A stretch of 64,000 nt of DNA from an uncultured Verrucomicrobiales bacterium. Its GTDB lineage: Bacteria; Verrucomicrobiota; Verrucomicrobiia; Verrucomicrobiales; Akkermansiaceae. The stretch's first letter is position 1. Each line of letters opens with the position of its first letter. Both the position numbers and the translations under genes were made by a program. Positions 36,358 through 44,763 of the stretch are shown here, piece after piece. The notes under the pieces are model-generated. The model had not been told where the DNA came from and did not search any database. It saw nothing but the letters and a program-made list of their open reading frames with translations. Location of the stretch: positions 62,001 through 126,000 of the forward strand of contig CALCHQ010000033.1 in assembly GCA_937901085.1 (NCBI GenBank), read 5' to 3'.

Positions 36358-36457
36358 ATTTTGAAGTTTGGATGTAGAATGTATAGAGTTCCCTGCGCCT
36401 TTGGCCAGTTGTGTATCGTCCTCGCCAAAGGCGAGGGGAACTTTCTACATTCAAAAT
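36358..36457. repeat. 100-nt imperfect long hairpin
   Basis: In the 216-bp gap after nadA, four arms nest: ATTTTGAA (36358) with TTCAAAAT (36450-36457), ATGTAGAA (36372) with TTCTACAT (36443), AGTTCCC (36387) with GGGAACT (36436), and GCCTTTGGC (36397-36405) with GCCAAAGGC (36424-36432). The result is a long stem with bulges. It lacks a strong T-run, so it is more than an ordinary terminator: a small RNA, cruciform or miniature element are options. Confidence 0.68.
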
Positions 36458-36513
36458 CGCCCAATTCTCCGATCTGCAGAGTTGAGAAACCTAATTATGC
36501 CAACGCTTAACAC

Positions 36514-37512
36514 ATGAACCTTGCCCCGCATATCCTGGCCCACGGCAACTGGATTTCCATGGAGGAGTTCATGGAAATCGCGCTCTATGACCCGGAAGGC
36601 GGTTATTACAACACGAACATAGCCGATATCGGCTACCGGGGCGATTTTTCCACCACCGCCACCATGAGCGACCTGCTGGCACGCCGCCTGGTAAGGCAAT
36701 GGGAGGAGAGTTGCAAAGCGTTCAACCGCCGTCTGCCCATCATCGAAATCGGCGGGGGCAATGGCGACATGGCGGTCAGCATGGCACGCAGTCTGGGCTT
36801 CTTCAACCGCCTGCGGGTGCGTTACTATATGGTGGACCGCTCCAAAGCGCTGCGCGATTTGCAGCTCATGGTGGGTGGCAATTTTGTCCGCGTCTACGAT
36901 ACTATTGAAAAAGCCCTCAAACATGCCGGGGGGCGCGCCTTCATCTTCTCCAACGAGCTGCCGGATGCCTTCCCTGCCCGCCAGTTTGTGTTCCAGGAGG
37001 GCAAGTGGCTGGAGCTGGGCTTCTCCGTCAACCATGGTCAGATTGTGCGCGCGGTAAAGGAACGCCCGCTGCCGGCCTCCTGTGCCTTTGCCCGCTGGGC
37101 CTACGAAGGGCAGATTATCGAGGTGCAGGAAAGCTACCACAAATGGTATGCCTCCTGGCAGCCGCTCTGGAAGTGCGGTACGATGGTCACGATTGACTAC
37201 GGCGAACTCAACGAGACCCTTTACCACCGCCGCCCCGCCGGCACGCTGCGCGGCTACAAGGCACACCAGCTGGTGAGCGCCGATGAGCTGCCCTCCCTGG
37301 CCGGGCGCTGCGATGTGACGACTGATGTCAATTTCTCGGACTTGCGCCAGCTGGCTGAAAACTGCGTGGGTGACCGCGTGCAGTACATGAACCAGCATGA
37401 TTATCTGCGGCATCTGGCAGACCCCGCCAGCGCCGCCGACCGACACCTCATTGCCATACCCGGTGCGGGTGATCATTTCCATGTGCTGATTCAGCACCGT
37501 TTCGAATCATGA
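36514..37512 (+). CDS. MidA/NDUFAF7-like SAM-dependent methyltransferase
   Basis: 332-residue protein of the DUF185 family. It has YDPEGGYYN near residue 25, GDFSTTATMSDLL near 46, a SAM-binding Gly loop IIEIGGGNGDMA at about 85-96, and the family's NELPDAFPAR at about 148-157. Eukaryotic relatives methylate an Arg of complex I; bacterial substrates are unknown. The stop overlaps the next gene's ATG by 4 bp, so a metallo-hydrolase is made from the same mRNA. No promoter of the leaderless type was found. Confidence 0.83.
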   Translation: MNLAPHILAHGNWISMEEFMEIALYDPEGGYYNTNIADIGYRGDFSTTATMSDLLARRLVRQWEESCKAFNRRLPIIEIGGGNGDMAVSMARSLGFFNRLRVRYYMVDRSKALRDLQLMVGGNFVRVYDTIEKALKHAGGRAFIFSNELPDAFPARQFVFQEGKWLELGFSVNHGQIVRAVKERPLPASCAFARWAYEGQIIEVQESYHKWYASWQPLWKCGTMVTIDYGELNETLYHRRPAGTLRGYKAHQLVSADELPSLAGRCDVTTDVNFSDLRQLAENCVGDRVQYMNQHDYLRHLADPASAADRHLIAIPGAGDHFHVLIQHRFES

Positions 37513-38597
37513 CCCGCCGCACCCTGTTCACCCTGGCGGCGCTGCTGGCGGCCTGCCTTACCTCCCTGCTGGTGGCGGGAGACTGGCTGCTGCCCAGGTG
37601 GCTCTGCCGCGGCGGTGAATGGAACGGCCCGGCCAGTTCTCATTTTGACGGCCGCTTCTTCTATAACCCGGAGCCCAGCCGGCTGTACAAGACCAGCAAC
37701 CTGCTGCAATGGCTGCGCGAACGGCATGAAAAAGGGGAATACCCCCGCCGGGACTCCCTGCGGCACAGTCCCCGGCTTGCCGCCGAAGTGGACGGCGCAG
37801 ACTGGGAGGTGACCATGGTGAATCATTCCACCATGCTGATTCGTACCGCCGGGCTGAACATTCTGACCGACCCGGTGTGGAGCGACTACACCAGCCCGGT
37901 TCAGGGATTCGGGCCGAAACGCTGCCAGCCGGCAGGTATCGAATGGGAGAAGCTGCCCCGCATTGACATCTGCCTCATTTCGCACGACCATTACGACCAC
38001 TACGACACCGACACCATCCGGCGGCTGGCGCGCGAACACAAGCCGCTCTTCATCGTTCCGCTGGGTCTGGGTTCGCTGCTCCGCTACCATTGCGGCGAGG
38101 ATGTCCGCTACTGCGAGGCAGACTGGTGGGAAAGCGTCCGGCACGGCAAACTGAACATCACCCTGACCCCCGCCCGGCACTGGAGCAACCGCTACCGCCA
38201 CCGCTCCACCCGCAACCGTTCCCTCTGGTGCGGTTTCTACCTGAGTTCACCCCAAGGGCCGTCGATATACTATGCCGGGGATTCGGCTCGCTCCGACTGT
38301 TTCGCGCAGGTGCAGAAGCGCCTCGGCTCGCCGGATGCCGCCCTTATCCCCATAGGTGCCTACAAGCCCGACTGGATTCGCAATGGCCACATTTCCCCCG
38401 CCGAAGCGGTGGAAGCGTTCCTGCACCTGCAGCCCGTGCAGGCCATTGCCTGCCATTTCGGCACCTGGCAGCTGGCCAATGAGGGCTACCAGGAAACGCT
38501 CGATGACCTGAACCACGCGCTCCGCGCTGCCTCGGTACCGGCCGGGCGCTTCATCGCCCCGGAAAACGGCCAGACCCTGCGGGGCAAGAGCCGATAA
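37509..38597 (+). CDS. NAPE-PLD-like metallo-beta-lactamase-fold hydrolase
   Basis: 362-residue zinc hydrolase. An N-terminal signal/anchor (residues 5-24) is followed by the MBL fold: VNHSTMLIRTAGLNILTDPVWS, the metal site SHDHYDHYD at about 158-166, TPARHWSNR, YYAGDSARSD and CHFGTWQL. This order matches NAPE-PLD/RomA-like phosphodiesterases acting on lipids or similar. An envelope location is predicted. It starts at ATG 37509 overlapping the methyltransferase stop. Confidence 0.84.
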   Translation: MTRRTLFTLAALLAACLTSLLVAGDWLLPRWLCRGGEWNGPASSHFDGRFFYNPEPSRLYKTSNLLQWLRERHEKGEYPRRDSLRHSPRLAAEVDGADWEVTMVNHSTMLIRTAGLNILTDPVWSDYTSPVQGFGPKRCQPAGIEWEKLPRIDICLISHDHYDHYDTDTIRRLAREHKPLFIVPLGLGSLLRYHCGEDVRYCEADWWESVRHGKLNITLTPARHWSNRYRHRSTRNRSLWCGFYLSSPQGPSIYYAGDSARSDCFAQVQKRLGSPDAALIPIGAYKPDWIRNGHISPAEAVEAFLHLQPVQAIACHFGTWQLANEGYQETLDDLNHALRAASVPAGRFIAPENGQTLRGKSR

Positions 38598-38638
38598 GCC
38601 CGGCGAAAGACCGATTCTGAAAGCAGCTGGCGCAGCCC

Positions 38639-39898
38639 TTACTTGAGTTTGCGGCGCGTGACCATGTAGACCTTGTCACCGTGGCGCACCTTGACCGGGA
38701 CGGCAATGAGCGCCGTAGCTCCCTTGGGGGCCACCGGCACTACCTGCGTTTCCCCCTGCTCGTCATCGCAGCGGACCTCCGGCACCGTCACCCGCACAAT
38801 GCCCGTTGTCACGCCGGTGATTTCAATCTTGTCCCCAGGAGAGACCGGGCCTGCCTCCAGACGGATTTCGGCCACGCCAGCCTTGGCATACCAGCGCATG
38901 ACGCGCCCCAGATGCTGCCGCTGCTCCAGCGCCAGACTGTTGGAGCAACCGCTCCAGGTTTCCCATTCCTCGCCCAGATAGTAACCACCATGCCAGAACT
39001 GGCGGTTAAAGACACGCAGCAATTCTTCCTCCCACGCGGCCACTTTCTCCGGCTGCCACTCCCCGGCAGCGCAGCATTGCACCGCTTCCTTGTACACCGA
39101 TGTGACGGTGGAGACATAGGCTTCCGAACGGCCCCGGCCTTCCAGCTTGAACACCGAGACTCCCGCCTCCACCAGCTGGTCAACCACGCGGATGGTACAG
39201 ATATCCTTGGGAGACATGATGTACTGGTTATCGATATCCATCTCGAAGCCGGTCTCGGTATCTGTCACCCGGTACTTACGGCGGCACAGCTGGTAGCACT
39301 GGCCGCGGTTGGCGCTGGCATTGTAGGCTGCCAGGCTCATGCCGCACTTGCCGGAAATGCCGATGCAGAGCGCACCGTGGGCAAAGACCTCGATACGCAC
39401 CAGCTTGCCGGAGGGTCCGGTGATATTCTCTTTCCTGATACCTTCGATAATGTGGCGTATCTGGCTGAGTTTCAGCTCACGCGCCAGTACCATCACATCG
39501 GCATAGGCGGCAAAAAAGCGCACCGCCCCCATGTTGCACACATTGGCCTGCACCGAAACATGCACCTCCAGCCCGATGCTGTGTGCATAGGAAATCACCG
39601 CTAAATCGGCCGCAATGACAGCATCCACCCCTGCGGCCTTAGCCTGGCGCAGCAGCTGCTGCATGCCCTCCATCTCCTCATCGTAGATAATCACATTGCA
39701 GGTCAGGTAGGCCTTGGCACCGCAGGCATGGCACAGGCGCGCCACCTTCGGCAGGTCCTCCACCGTGAAATTCACCGTGGAGCGCGCCCGCATGTTGTAC
39801 ATACCGACACCAAAATAAACACTATCGGCTCCGGCGCGCAAGGCGGCGGCAAGGGATTCAAACGACCCCGCGGGGGACATGATTTCCAACTCCTGCAT
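38639..39898 (-). CDS. Peptidase U32 family protein
   Basis: 419-residue protein of the U32 (collagenase-like) family, whose better-studied members hydroxylate tRNA uridine (TrhP/RlhA) or act with ubiquinone synthesis. The family start ELEIMSPAGSFESL ... AGADSVYFG is at residues 3-32; the U32 signature E-x-F-x(2)-G-x-(L/M)-C appears as EVFAHGALCIGISGKC, and Cys residues in GQCYQLCRRKY could hold a cluster. ATG 39898 fits both family start and promoter; the longer start at 40159 adds 87 residues lying over the promoter. Peptidase activity is doubtful. Confidence 0.87.
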   Translation of the reverse strand: MQELEIMSPAGSFESLAAALRAGADSVYFGVGMYNMRARSTVNFTVEDLPKVARLCHACGAKAYLTCNVIIYDEEMEGMQQLLRQAKAAGVDAVIAADLAVISYAHSIGLEVHVSVQANVCNMGAVRFFAAYADVMVLARELKLSQIRHIIEGIRKENITGPSGKLVRIEVFAHGALCIGISGKCGMSLAAYNASANRGQCYQLCRRKYRVTDTETGFEMDIDNQYIMSPKDICTIRVVDQLVEAGVSVFKLEGRGRSEAYVSTVTSVYKEAVQCCAAGEWQPEKVAAWEEELLRVFNRQFWHGGYYLGEEWETWSGCSNSLALEQRQHLGRVMRWYAKAGVAEIRLEAGPVSPGDKIEITGVTTGIVRVTVPEVRCDDEQGETQVVPVAPKGATALIAVPVKVRHGDKVYMVTRRKLK

Positions 39899-39905
39899 GC
39901 GCGGG

Positions 39906-39934
39906 AGTGTACCTGTTATTACCCCAAAGGTCAA
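39906..39934 (-). promoter_or_regulatory. U32 gene promoter, leaderless type
   Basis: TTGACC (39934-39929), 17 bp, TACACT (39911-39906); 7 bp separate the -10 box from ATG 39898. Confidence 0.75.
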
Positions 39935-40049
39935 GGAGGAACGCAGCCTAGCGGCACAAAAGCGCGGTTTTGTGGCCTCACTACGCAGAACTTGCTTGCA
40001 ATACCCCGCTGCATACGCTAGAGTTAACGCTAGTATTACCTGCACTATC

Positions 40050-40844
40050 ATGAGAAAGACCTTTCTGCTGCTCGCGGCCTGCCTGTTTACCGCCGCGCCC
40101 TCCTTTTCTGCCAGCGCCCTCTTTACCAACCCTGCCGATACCAGGGAGTTCGCCGGCATTTCCTGTTCTGCAGGGCGGCTGACCGGCGATCATGGGGCCC
40201 TGTACACCCGGCAGCCCATCTACAACGTTTCCCATTTCCGCAAATCCAACGCCGCCACAACTGCCGTGGCCATCACCATCGACCTCACAGCCGCTTCGAA
40301 AGTCGATAAGCCCACCCCGCTGCTTACTTTTGAAAGCACCCACGAAATCGGACTGATGGCCACCCCCGCCGGCATTACCGGCAACTGGCACGGCAAGCCC
40401 TGGGGCGAGGCTGTTCCCTACGGCAAGCTTGCCACCCACCCGGCAGCTATCTGCCGCGACGGCATCTCCTACATCACCCTGACTGTGGTGGCCTCCGGCT
40501 GCCGCGGCGCCGGTTGGAACGGCATCGGCGGCATGATGGGCTACGATGTCAACGGCGACCTGGCCATCAAGCTTCCCTTGCTGGCCTCTGCTGAAAACAA
40601 GGATTTCAACGCCATTAGCGCCAATCTGGACTTCGTGCGTCTTCTCTCGGTGAATTCCGATGTCAGCAACAACACCGCCACCCTGGCCACCCAGGCGGCC
40701 GACCAGGCCACCAAAGCTCAGTACAAGTTCCTGAAAACCCGCGGTGAGTGGCTCTCGCCCACCGAGTGGGTTTTCACCGGCATCGGTGCGCTGGTGCTGC
40801 TGGGCGGGCTGAGCATCGGCTGCTTCCGCAAGGGCAAGTGGTAA
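40050..40844 (+). CDS. Exported protein with C-terminal membrane anchor
   Basis: Unrecognised 264-residue protein. Signal peptide at 1-21 (LLLAACLFTAAPSFSASA), a beta-rich middle resembling a concanavalin/LamG-like lectin fold (TIDLTAASKVDKPTPLLTFES; ISYITLTVVASG), and a single C-terminal membrane helix followed by a basic end (VFTGIGALVLLGGLSIGCFRKGKW). The layout resembles proteins retained by a C-terminal sorting signal, but no PEP-CTERM motif is present. The in-frame start at 39879 would remove the signal peptide and overlap the U32 promoter. Confidence 0.7.
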   Translation: MRKTFLLLAACLFTAAPSFSASALFTNPADTREFAGISCSAGRLTGDHGALYTRQPIYNVSHFRKSNAATTAVAITIDLTAASKVDKPTPLLTFESTHEIGLMATPAGITGNWHGKPWGEAVPYGKLATHPAAICRDGISYITLTVVASGCRGAGWNGIGGMMGYDVNGDLAIKLPLLASAENKDFNAISANLDFVRLLSVNSDVSNNTATLATQAADQATKAQYKFLKTRGEWLSPTEWVFTGIGALVLLGGLSIGCFRKGKW

Positions 40845-40865
40845 ACAGCCCCTCCCCTGTTGCAC

Positions 40866-40897
40866 AAATCCCCCGCCGGATTTCCGGCGGGGGATTT
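40866..40897. terminator. Bidirectional terminator between the anchored protein and the sialidase
   Basis: Perfect 15-bp inverted repeat (40866-40880 with 40883-40897) with AAAT/ATTT ends, located between two converging genes. Confidence 0.85.
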
Positions 40898-40926
40898 GAT
40901 TTCAGAGAGAGCGACAGAGAAAAGAA

Positions 40927-42228
40927 TTACCTGGGCAGGCCGTCGTCCTCGCCGTCTGTCAGCCAGGAGATGCTGAAAGGCGCAAAGCGGATGTGGCGGA
41001 TGGGATGCCCGTTCACCTCGAACAAGACTCCGGCCACCCCCGGCTTGACCGGGCAGAGTACGGAATAGGAATAATTACCTGCCCCCACAGACTTGGCCAC
41101 AGGCCAGGTCTTGCCGTCGTCATAGCTCATCTTGATGACACCATTGGTACGACCCTGGGTGGGCGAGGAGAACAGTATGCGGCCCCGGCTCCCCAGCGTG
41201 GCATCATCGGCAAAGGAATAGCGCGTCAGGCCGTTCTGGCAGTTCGGGCTGGGCAGTTCCGGGTGGTCATTCACCGGGCCCCAGCTTTCGCCGCCATCTT
41301 CCGAGTAGGCCACTTTGCGCACGCCGCCGCCCCAGGCGCGGGATACCACCAGCAGCCCGCCTTCCTCGGTTTCAGCAATGGACACCTCATTGATACCCCT
41401 GCCTGCGTCTGATTTCCGGCCGATGTTCCAGCTCTTGCCACCGTCATCGGAATAAGCAGCCGCCAGCGTCCAGTTGCCGAACGGCCCTTCGTTGAGCGGC
41501 ACTACCAGGCGGCCCTTGTGTTTGCCGCGCGTCAACTGCACACCGGGGTTCGGCCCGCTGCAGGTGATGGTCACTCCCTCGTTCTTAGTGAACTTGGTCA
41601 CATCCTTCGGTTTGCTCCACTTCCTGCCGTTCTTCGAAAAACAGACAAAATTGCGGATGCAGCGCTCATCCTCCCAGCCCGTGGGGATGTCGGGCGTGCG
41701 CTCTTTGATTCCTTCCGGGTAACGCTGGAAAAAGAGGACAATCTGCCTGCTGTTCCGGTCGTATATCAGGCAGGGGTTGTTGAAGGTTGCACCCTTGGAG
41801 GCAGCCGCCACCACGGGCTTGCTCCACTTCCTGCCACCATCCTTGCTGATGGAGACAATCAGGTCGTTCTGGCCCTGGTCGGTGTCCTGGTAACGCCCCT
41901 CCGCCATGGCCACCAGCGTGCCGTCGGCATTAATGATGTCCGGGATGCGGATACTGGCATAGGGATTCCCCTCCCCCGCCACAAACACATCCACCGCGCG
42001 GCCATACGGCTCGCTATCCAGCGCAGCCAGCTCGGCCTTCGTCACTGCCTTGCCCGGCAATGAGGAGGCAACAGCCTCGGCAGCACCCCGGGCCTTTTTC
42101 TTCTTACCCTTCTTCTTGCCCGCCGGTTTCTCTGCCACTTCATCCTGGGCAAAAGCAGGGGCAGAAACAAGCGGTGCCGCCACCAGGAGGGTGACGGCAC
42201 ACAGCAGGGATGAACAGAACTTCACCAT
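40927..42228 (-). CDS. Secreted exo-alpha-sialidase (GH33, BNR repeats)
   Basis: 433-residue sialidase releasing terminal sialic acid from mucin glycans. Signal peptide at 1-28 (ends PAFAQ), then a Lys-rich linker (GKKKGKKKK). The arginine-triad motif is IRIPDII (about 92-98); catalytic Asp region TDQGQND; Asp-box repeats are seen at SKDGGRKW, SKNGRKW, SDDGGKSW, SEDGGESW and SYDDGKTW; the other triad Arg residues are plausible in RYSF and RGRI. It is the last gene of the operon with two mutarotases and a transporter; only 1 bp separates it from the transporter stop. Confidence 0.92.
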   Translation of the reverse strand: MVKFCSSLLCAVTLLVAAPLVSAPAFAQDEVAEKPAGKKKGKKKKARGAAEAVASSLPGKAVTKAELAALDSEPYGRAVDVFVAGEGNPYASIRIPDIINADGTLVAMAEGRYQDTDQGQNDLIVSISKDGGRKWSKPVVAAASKGATFNNPCLIYDRNSRQIVLFFQRYPEGIKERTPDIPTGWEDERCIRNFVCFSKNGRKWSKPKDVTKFTKNEGVTITCSGPNPGVQLTRGKHKGRLVVPLNEGPFGNWTLAAAYSDDGGKSWNIGRKSDAGRGINEVSIAETEEGGLLVVSRAWGGGVRKVAYSEDGGESWGPVNDHPELPSPNCQNGLTRYSFADDATLGSRGRILFSSPTQGRTNGVIKMSYDDGKTWPVAKSVGAGNYSYSVLCPVKPGVAGVLFEVNGHPIRHIRFAPFSISWLTDGEDDGLPR

Positions 42229-42229
42229 C

Positions 42230-43630
42230 TTATGCTTTCTCTTTCTTGGGAAGCAGGAACAGGATGATACCGCAGAGCATCATGAGGATGCCCGCCAGGC
42301 TCAGCACCATGGACAGCGGCGTGCCCGCATCCTTGAGCATACCGCCCAGCCAGGACACCAGTGCACCTGCACCCACGGAGGTCAGGTTCAGCAGGCCGTA
42401 GCCCGTGGCAGCAAAACGCTCGTCGATGGTGTTACGCAGCACCGGCATGAGCGTGGCATCCATGGAACCCTGGGCCACACCCTGCATGGCCACCAGGGCC
42501 AGCACCGCGGCAAGGCCGATTTCAGCACCGAACACCATGGCCAGCAGCACGCAGGGGCCGGCAATGCAGAAGGCGATACCGGGCACATAGGCACGGGCAT
42601 TCTTGTTGCTGAGATACCAGCGGTCGGCAATCACAGCGCAGGCCAGCACAGAGATGTACTTGGCGATGTTGATCCAGAACGTAGCCTGGGGACCGGCTTC
42701 GGCCTCGGAAATTTCGAACATGTCCTGCAGCAGACGCGGATACCAGCCCAGCAGGAACCAGTTGGCGAAACCGGCAAAGGAAATCATGAGCAGCAGCAGG
42801 TACATGCCGCGGCCGGTGAAGATGCTCTTGAGCATCTGACCCAGGGTGAAGCTGGGAGCAGCGGGGGCAGCCTCCGTTTCGGCGGCAGCTTCGGCAACCG
42901 GGGCTTCGGCAGCCTTCGGGTCGCGCAGGAAGAAGAGAACGATGAGACCATAGGCCACACCGATGAAGCCGAACACCTCAAAAGTGAGACGCCAGCCCAG
43001 CTGGCAGGGGTCACCGGCCATCATGGCACCGCAGCCGGCCAGCACCTGCCCCGCATAGATACCGCTCATATGCAGACCTGTGGCAAGGGAGCGCGTACCA
43101 CCACGGTGGTAGTCGGTGATAAGGGCCAGAGCAGCAGGAATGTAGAAGGCCTCGCTCACACCCATCATGGCGCGCCAGAAGACCAGTTCCTCATACGTTT
43201 CAGACTTACCCGTCATCCACGTCACCACAGACCACACCACCAGAGAACACATGATGATGAAGGAGCGGCTGAAGCGGTCGGCCAGGTAGCCGCCCACGGG
43301 AGAAAGGCCGGCGTACACAATCAGGAAGGCCGACGTGACCATGCCGAACTGGGCCTGGGTCATCGCAATGCAGCGCGGACCTTCGGTCATGGACTTGTTG
43401 AGTACGGCCAGCAGCTGGCGGTCGAAGTAGTTGAGCATGACCACCACCCAGAGAACAGCCACGGCAATCCAGGCCCATTTACCGGGCTTGGTCACAGGTG
43501 CATTCGGGGCAATGGAGGGTTTGGCAAGTCCTTTCTTACAGGCAGCCATGATGGCAAGCACAGCGATGCCGATGGCTACCCAGGGGGTGAGGTCGGCCAG
43601 GAATGTCAGGAGGGGATTAGGTTCAGGCAT
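42230..43630 (-). CDS. MFS transporter, probable sialic-acid importer
   Basis: 466-residue major facilitator. An extra N-terminal helix (about 15-31) precedes a 12-helix core: VAVLWVVVMLNYFDRQLLAVL, the family loop GGYLADRFSRSFII (about 113-126), and paired halves with a central charged loop (RDPKAAEAP, then Ala/Glu-rich). Its place between mutarotase and sialidase genes argues for uptake of N-acetylneuraminate; sequence alone would allow other organic anions. It is 11 bp after the exported mutarotase and 1 bp before the sialidase. Confidence 0.85.
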   Translation of the reverse strand: MPEPNPLLTFLADLTPWVAIGIAVLAIMAACKKGLAKPSIAPNAPVTKPGKWAWIAVAVLWVVVMLNYFDRQLLAVLNKSMTEGPRCIAMTQAQFGMVTSAFLIVYAGLSPVGGYLADRFSRSFIIMCSLVVWSVVTWMTGKSETYEELVFWRAMMGVSEAFYIPAALALITDYHRGGTRSLATGLHMSGIYAGQVLAGCGAMMAGDPCQLGWRLTFEVFGFIGVAYGLIVLFFLRDPKAAEAPVAEAAAETEAAPAAPSFTLGQMLKSIFTGRGMYLLLLMISFAGFANWFLLGWYPRLLQDMFEISEAEAGPQATFWINIAKYISVLACAVIADRWYLSNKNARAYVPGIAFCIAGPCVLLAMVFGAEIGLAAVLALVAMQGVAQGSMDATLMPVLRNTIDERFAATGYGLLNLTSVGAGALVSWLGGMLKDAGTPLSMVLSLAGILMMLCGIILFLLPKKEKA

Positions 43631-43641
43631 AGTAGTGTGTG

Positions 43642-44763
43642 TTATTTAGTGTTGATGGTAGAGATGACGGGGGTGCGGACACCGGGATGGGTCTCGCCGG
43701 AGATGATGTAGACCGAGCCCATGACCTTGACGGCCGGGGCGGTGGCAATGCCGATGCTGTTCTGCCCGGCGGTGGTCCAGCTTCCGGTGTGCGGATTGAA
43801 GCAGTAGATGGTGGTATTCTGTCCGGGGTGGTCGGCCGGGGCCTTACCCGCCAGGCTGGCGCGGTAGAAGTTACCGGGGTCGCCGCAGAGCAGCAGCAGC
43901 CCGCCCCGCATGGCGGGCATGGGCGTTGCCGGAGCCACGATGGTTTCGGGCATATCGGCAGACTGACTCCAGCTGTCAGCAGCGGGGTCATAGCAGAGGG
44001 TACTCTTCAGGTAGGTACGCTCGGCCGCCCCCTTGGCATCAGGATGCAGAGAGCAACCACCCGCCACATAGATGCGGCCGTCCACCCAGGCACCGGCGGC
44101 GGCCAGCATGCGGCCTTCACCCGGCATGGGGGCCAGTTCCTGCCAGCCGGCAGAGGGGTTCTTCAAATCCAGCACAAAGCTGCGGTTCAGGCAAGTCACC
44201 GAATCGGCCTTCTCCTGACCGCCGAACACATAGAGCTTATCCCCCACCTGCACAAAGGCGGGATAGGCTGTCGTGACAGGCAGAGCCGGAAGCTTCTCGC
44301 AGCGGCCATCAGCCGCAATGCGGGTCACAGTATCCAGGTGGCCCTCCATGTTGCAGCCACCCGCAATGACCATATCGAAGCCCTTGGAGGTATGCGCCGC
44401 ATAACCAATGGGATAAGGCAGCCTGGCCAGCAGGTTGCAGTCGCCATCCTGCGGGTTGATGCTCAGGATTTCATCGTAGAAAACCTTGGCACCGCGCTCG
44501 GCCGGCGTCTTGGCACCGGGCTTGGCATTCGGGAAATTCGCCCCGCCGATGGCCATGATACGCAGGCCGTCCTGCGTACGCACCGCGCTGGCTACCATAC
44601 CGGCACGGCCCACCTTGTCGGAGATGACCGGGCTTTCAGCCAGCGGCGTGGCCTCCACCTGCGTGGGCGGCACATGCTGCGCGCAGCCGCCGCAGCATTG
44701 GGCGGCCAGAGGAAGAGCTGCCAGGGCAGCCACCAGGAACAACGTCTTGAACATAGGCATCAT
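43642..44763 (-). CDS. Exported N-acetylneuraminate epimerase-like kelch protein
   Basis: 373-residue NanM-type cyclically permuted mutarotase, a six-bladed kelch propeller that speeds alpha/beta interconversion of free sialic acid. N-terminal signal peptide (FKTLFLVAALAALPLAA) with Cys residues just after it (QCCGGC), so periplasmic or lipid-anchored. Kelch motifs: IMAIGGANFP, FDMVIAGGCN, KLYVFGGQE, RIYVAGGCS. It follows the cytosolic paralogue directly (stop and start adjoin), so this operon has one exported and one internal copy. The start may be ATG 44754 rather than 44763. Confidence 0.85.
   Translation of the reverse strand: MMPMFKTLFLVAALAALPLAAQCCGGCAQHVPPTQVEATPLAESPVISDKVGRAGMVASAVRTQDGLRIMAIGGANFPNAKPGAKTPAERGAKVFYDEILSINPQDGDCNLLARLPYPIGYAAHTSKGFDMVIAGGCNMEGHLDTVTRIAADGRCEKLPALPVTTAYPAFVQVGDKLYVFGGQEKADSVTCLNRSFVLDLKNPSAGWQELAPMPGEGRMLAAAGAWVDGRIYVAGGCSLHPDAKGAAERTYLKSTLCYDPAADSWSQSADMPETIVAPATPMPAMRGGLLLLCGDPGNFYRASLAGKAPADHPGQNTTIYCFNPHTGSWTTAGQNSIGIATAPAVKVMGSVYIISGETHPGVRTPVISTINTK

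Noticed and set aside
36358..36457. Ordinary Rho-independent terminator for nadA
   Set aside because: The hairpin is 100 nt with bulges and lacks a T-run, so it was listed as a repeat/structured element instead.
42050..43711. 553-codon plus-strand frame opposite the MFS gene
   Set aside because: Antisense shadow, His/Gly-rich composition typical of reversed membrane-protein codons.
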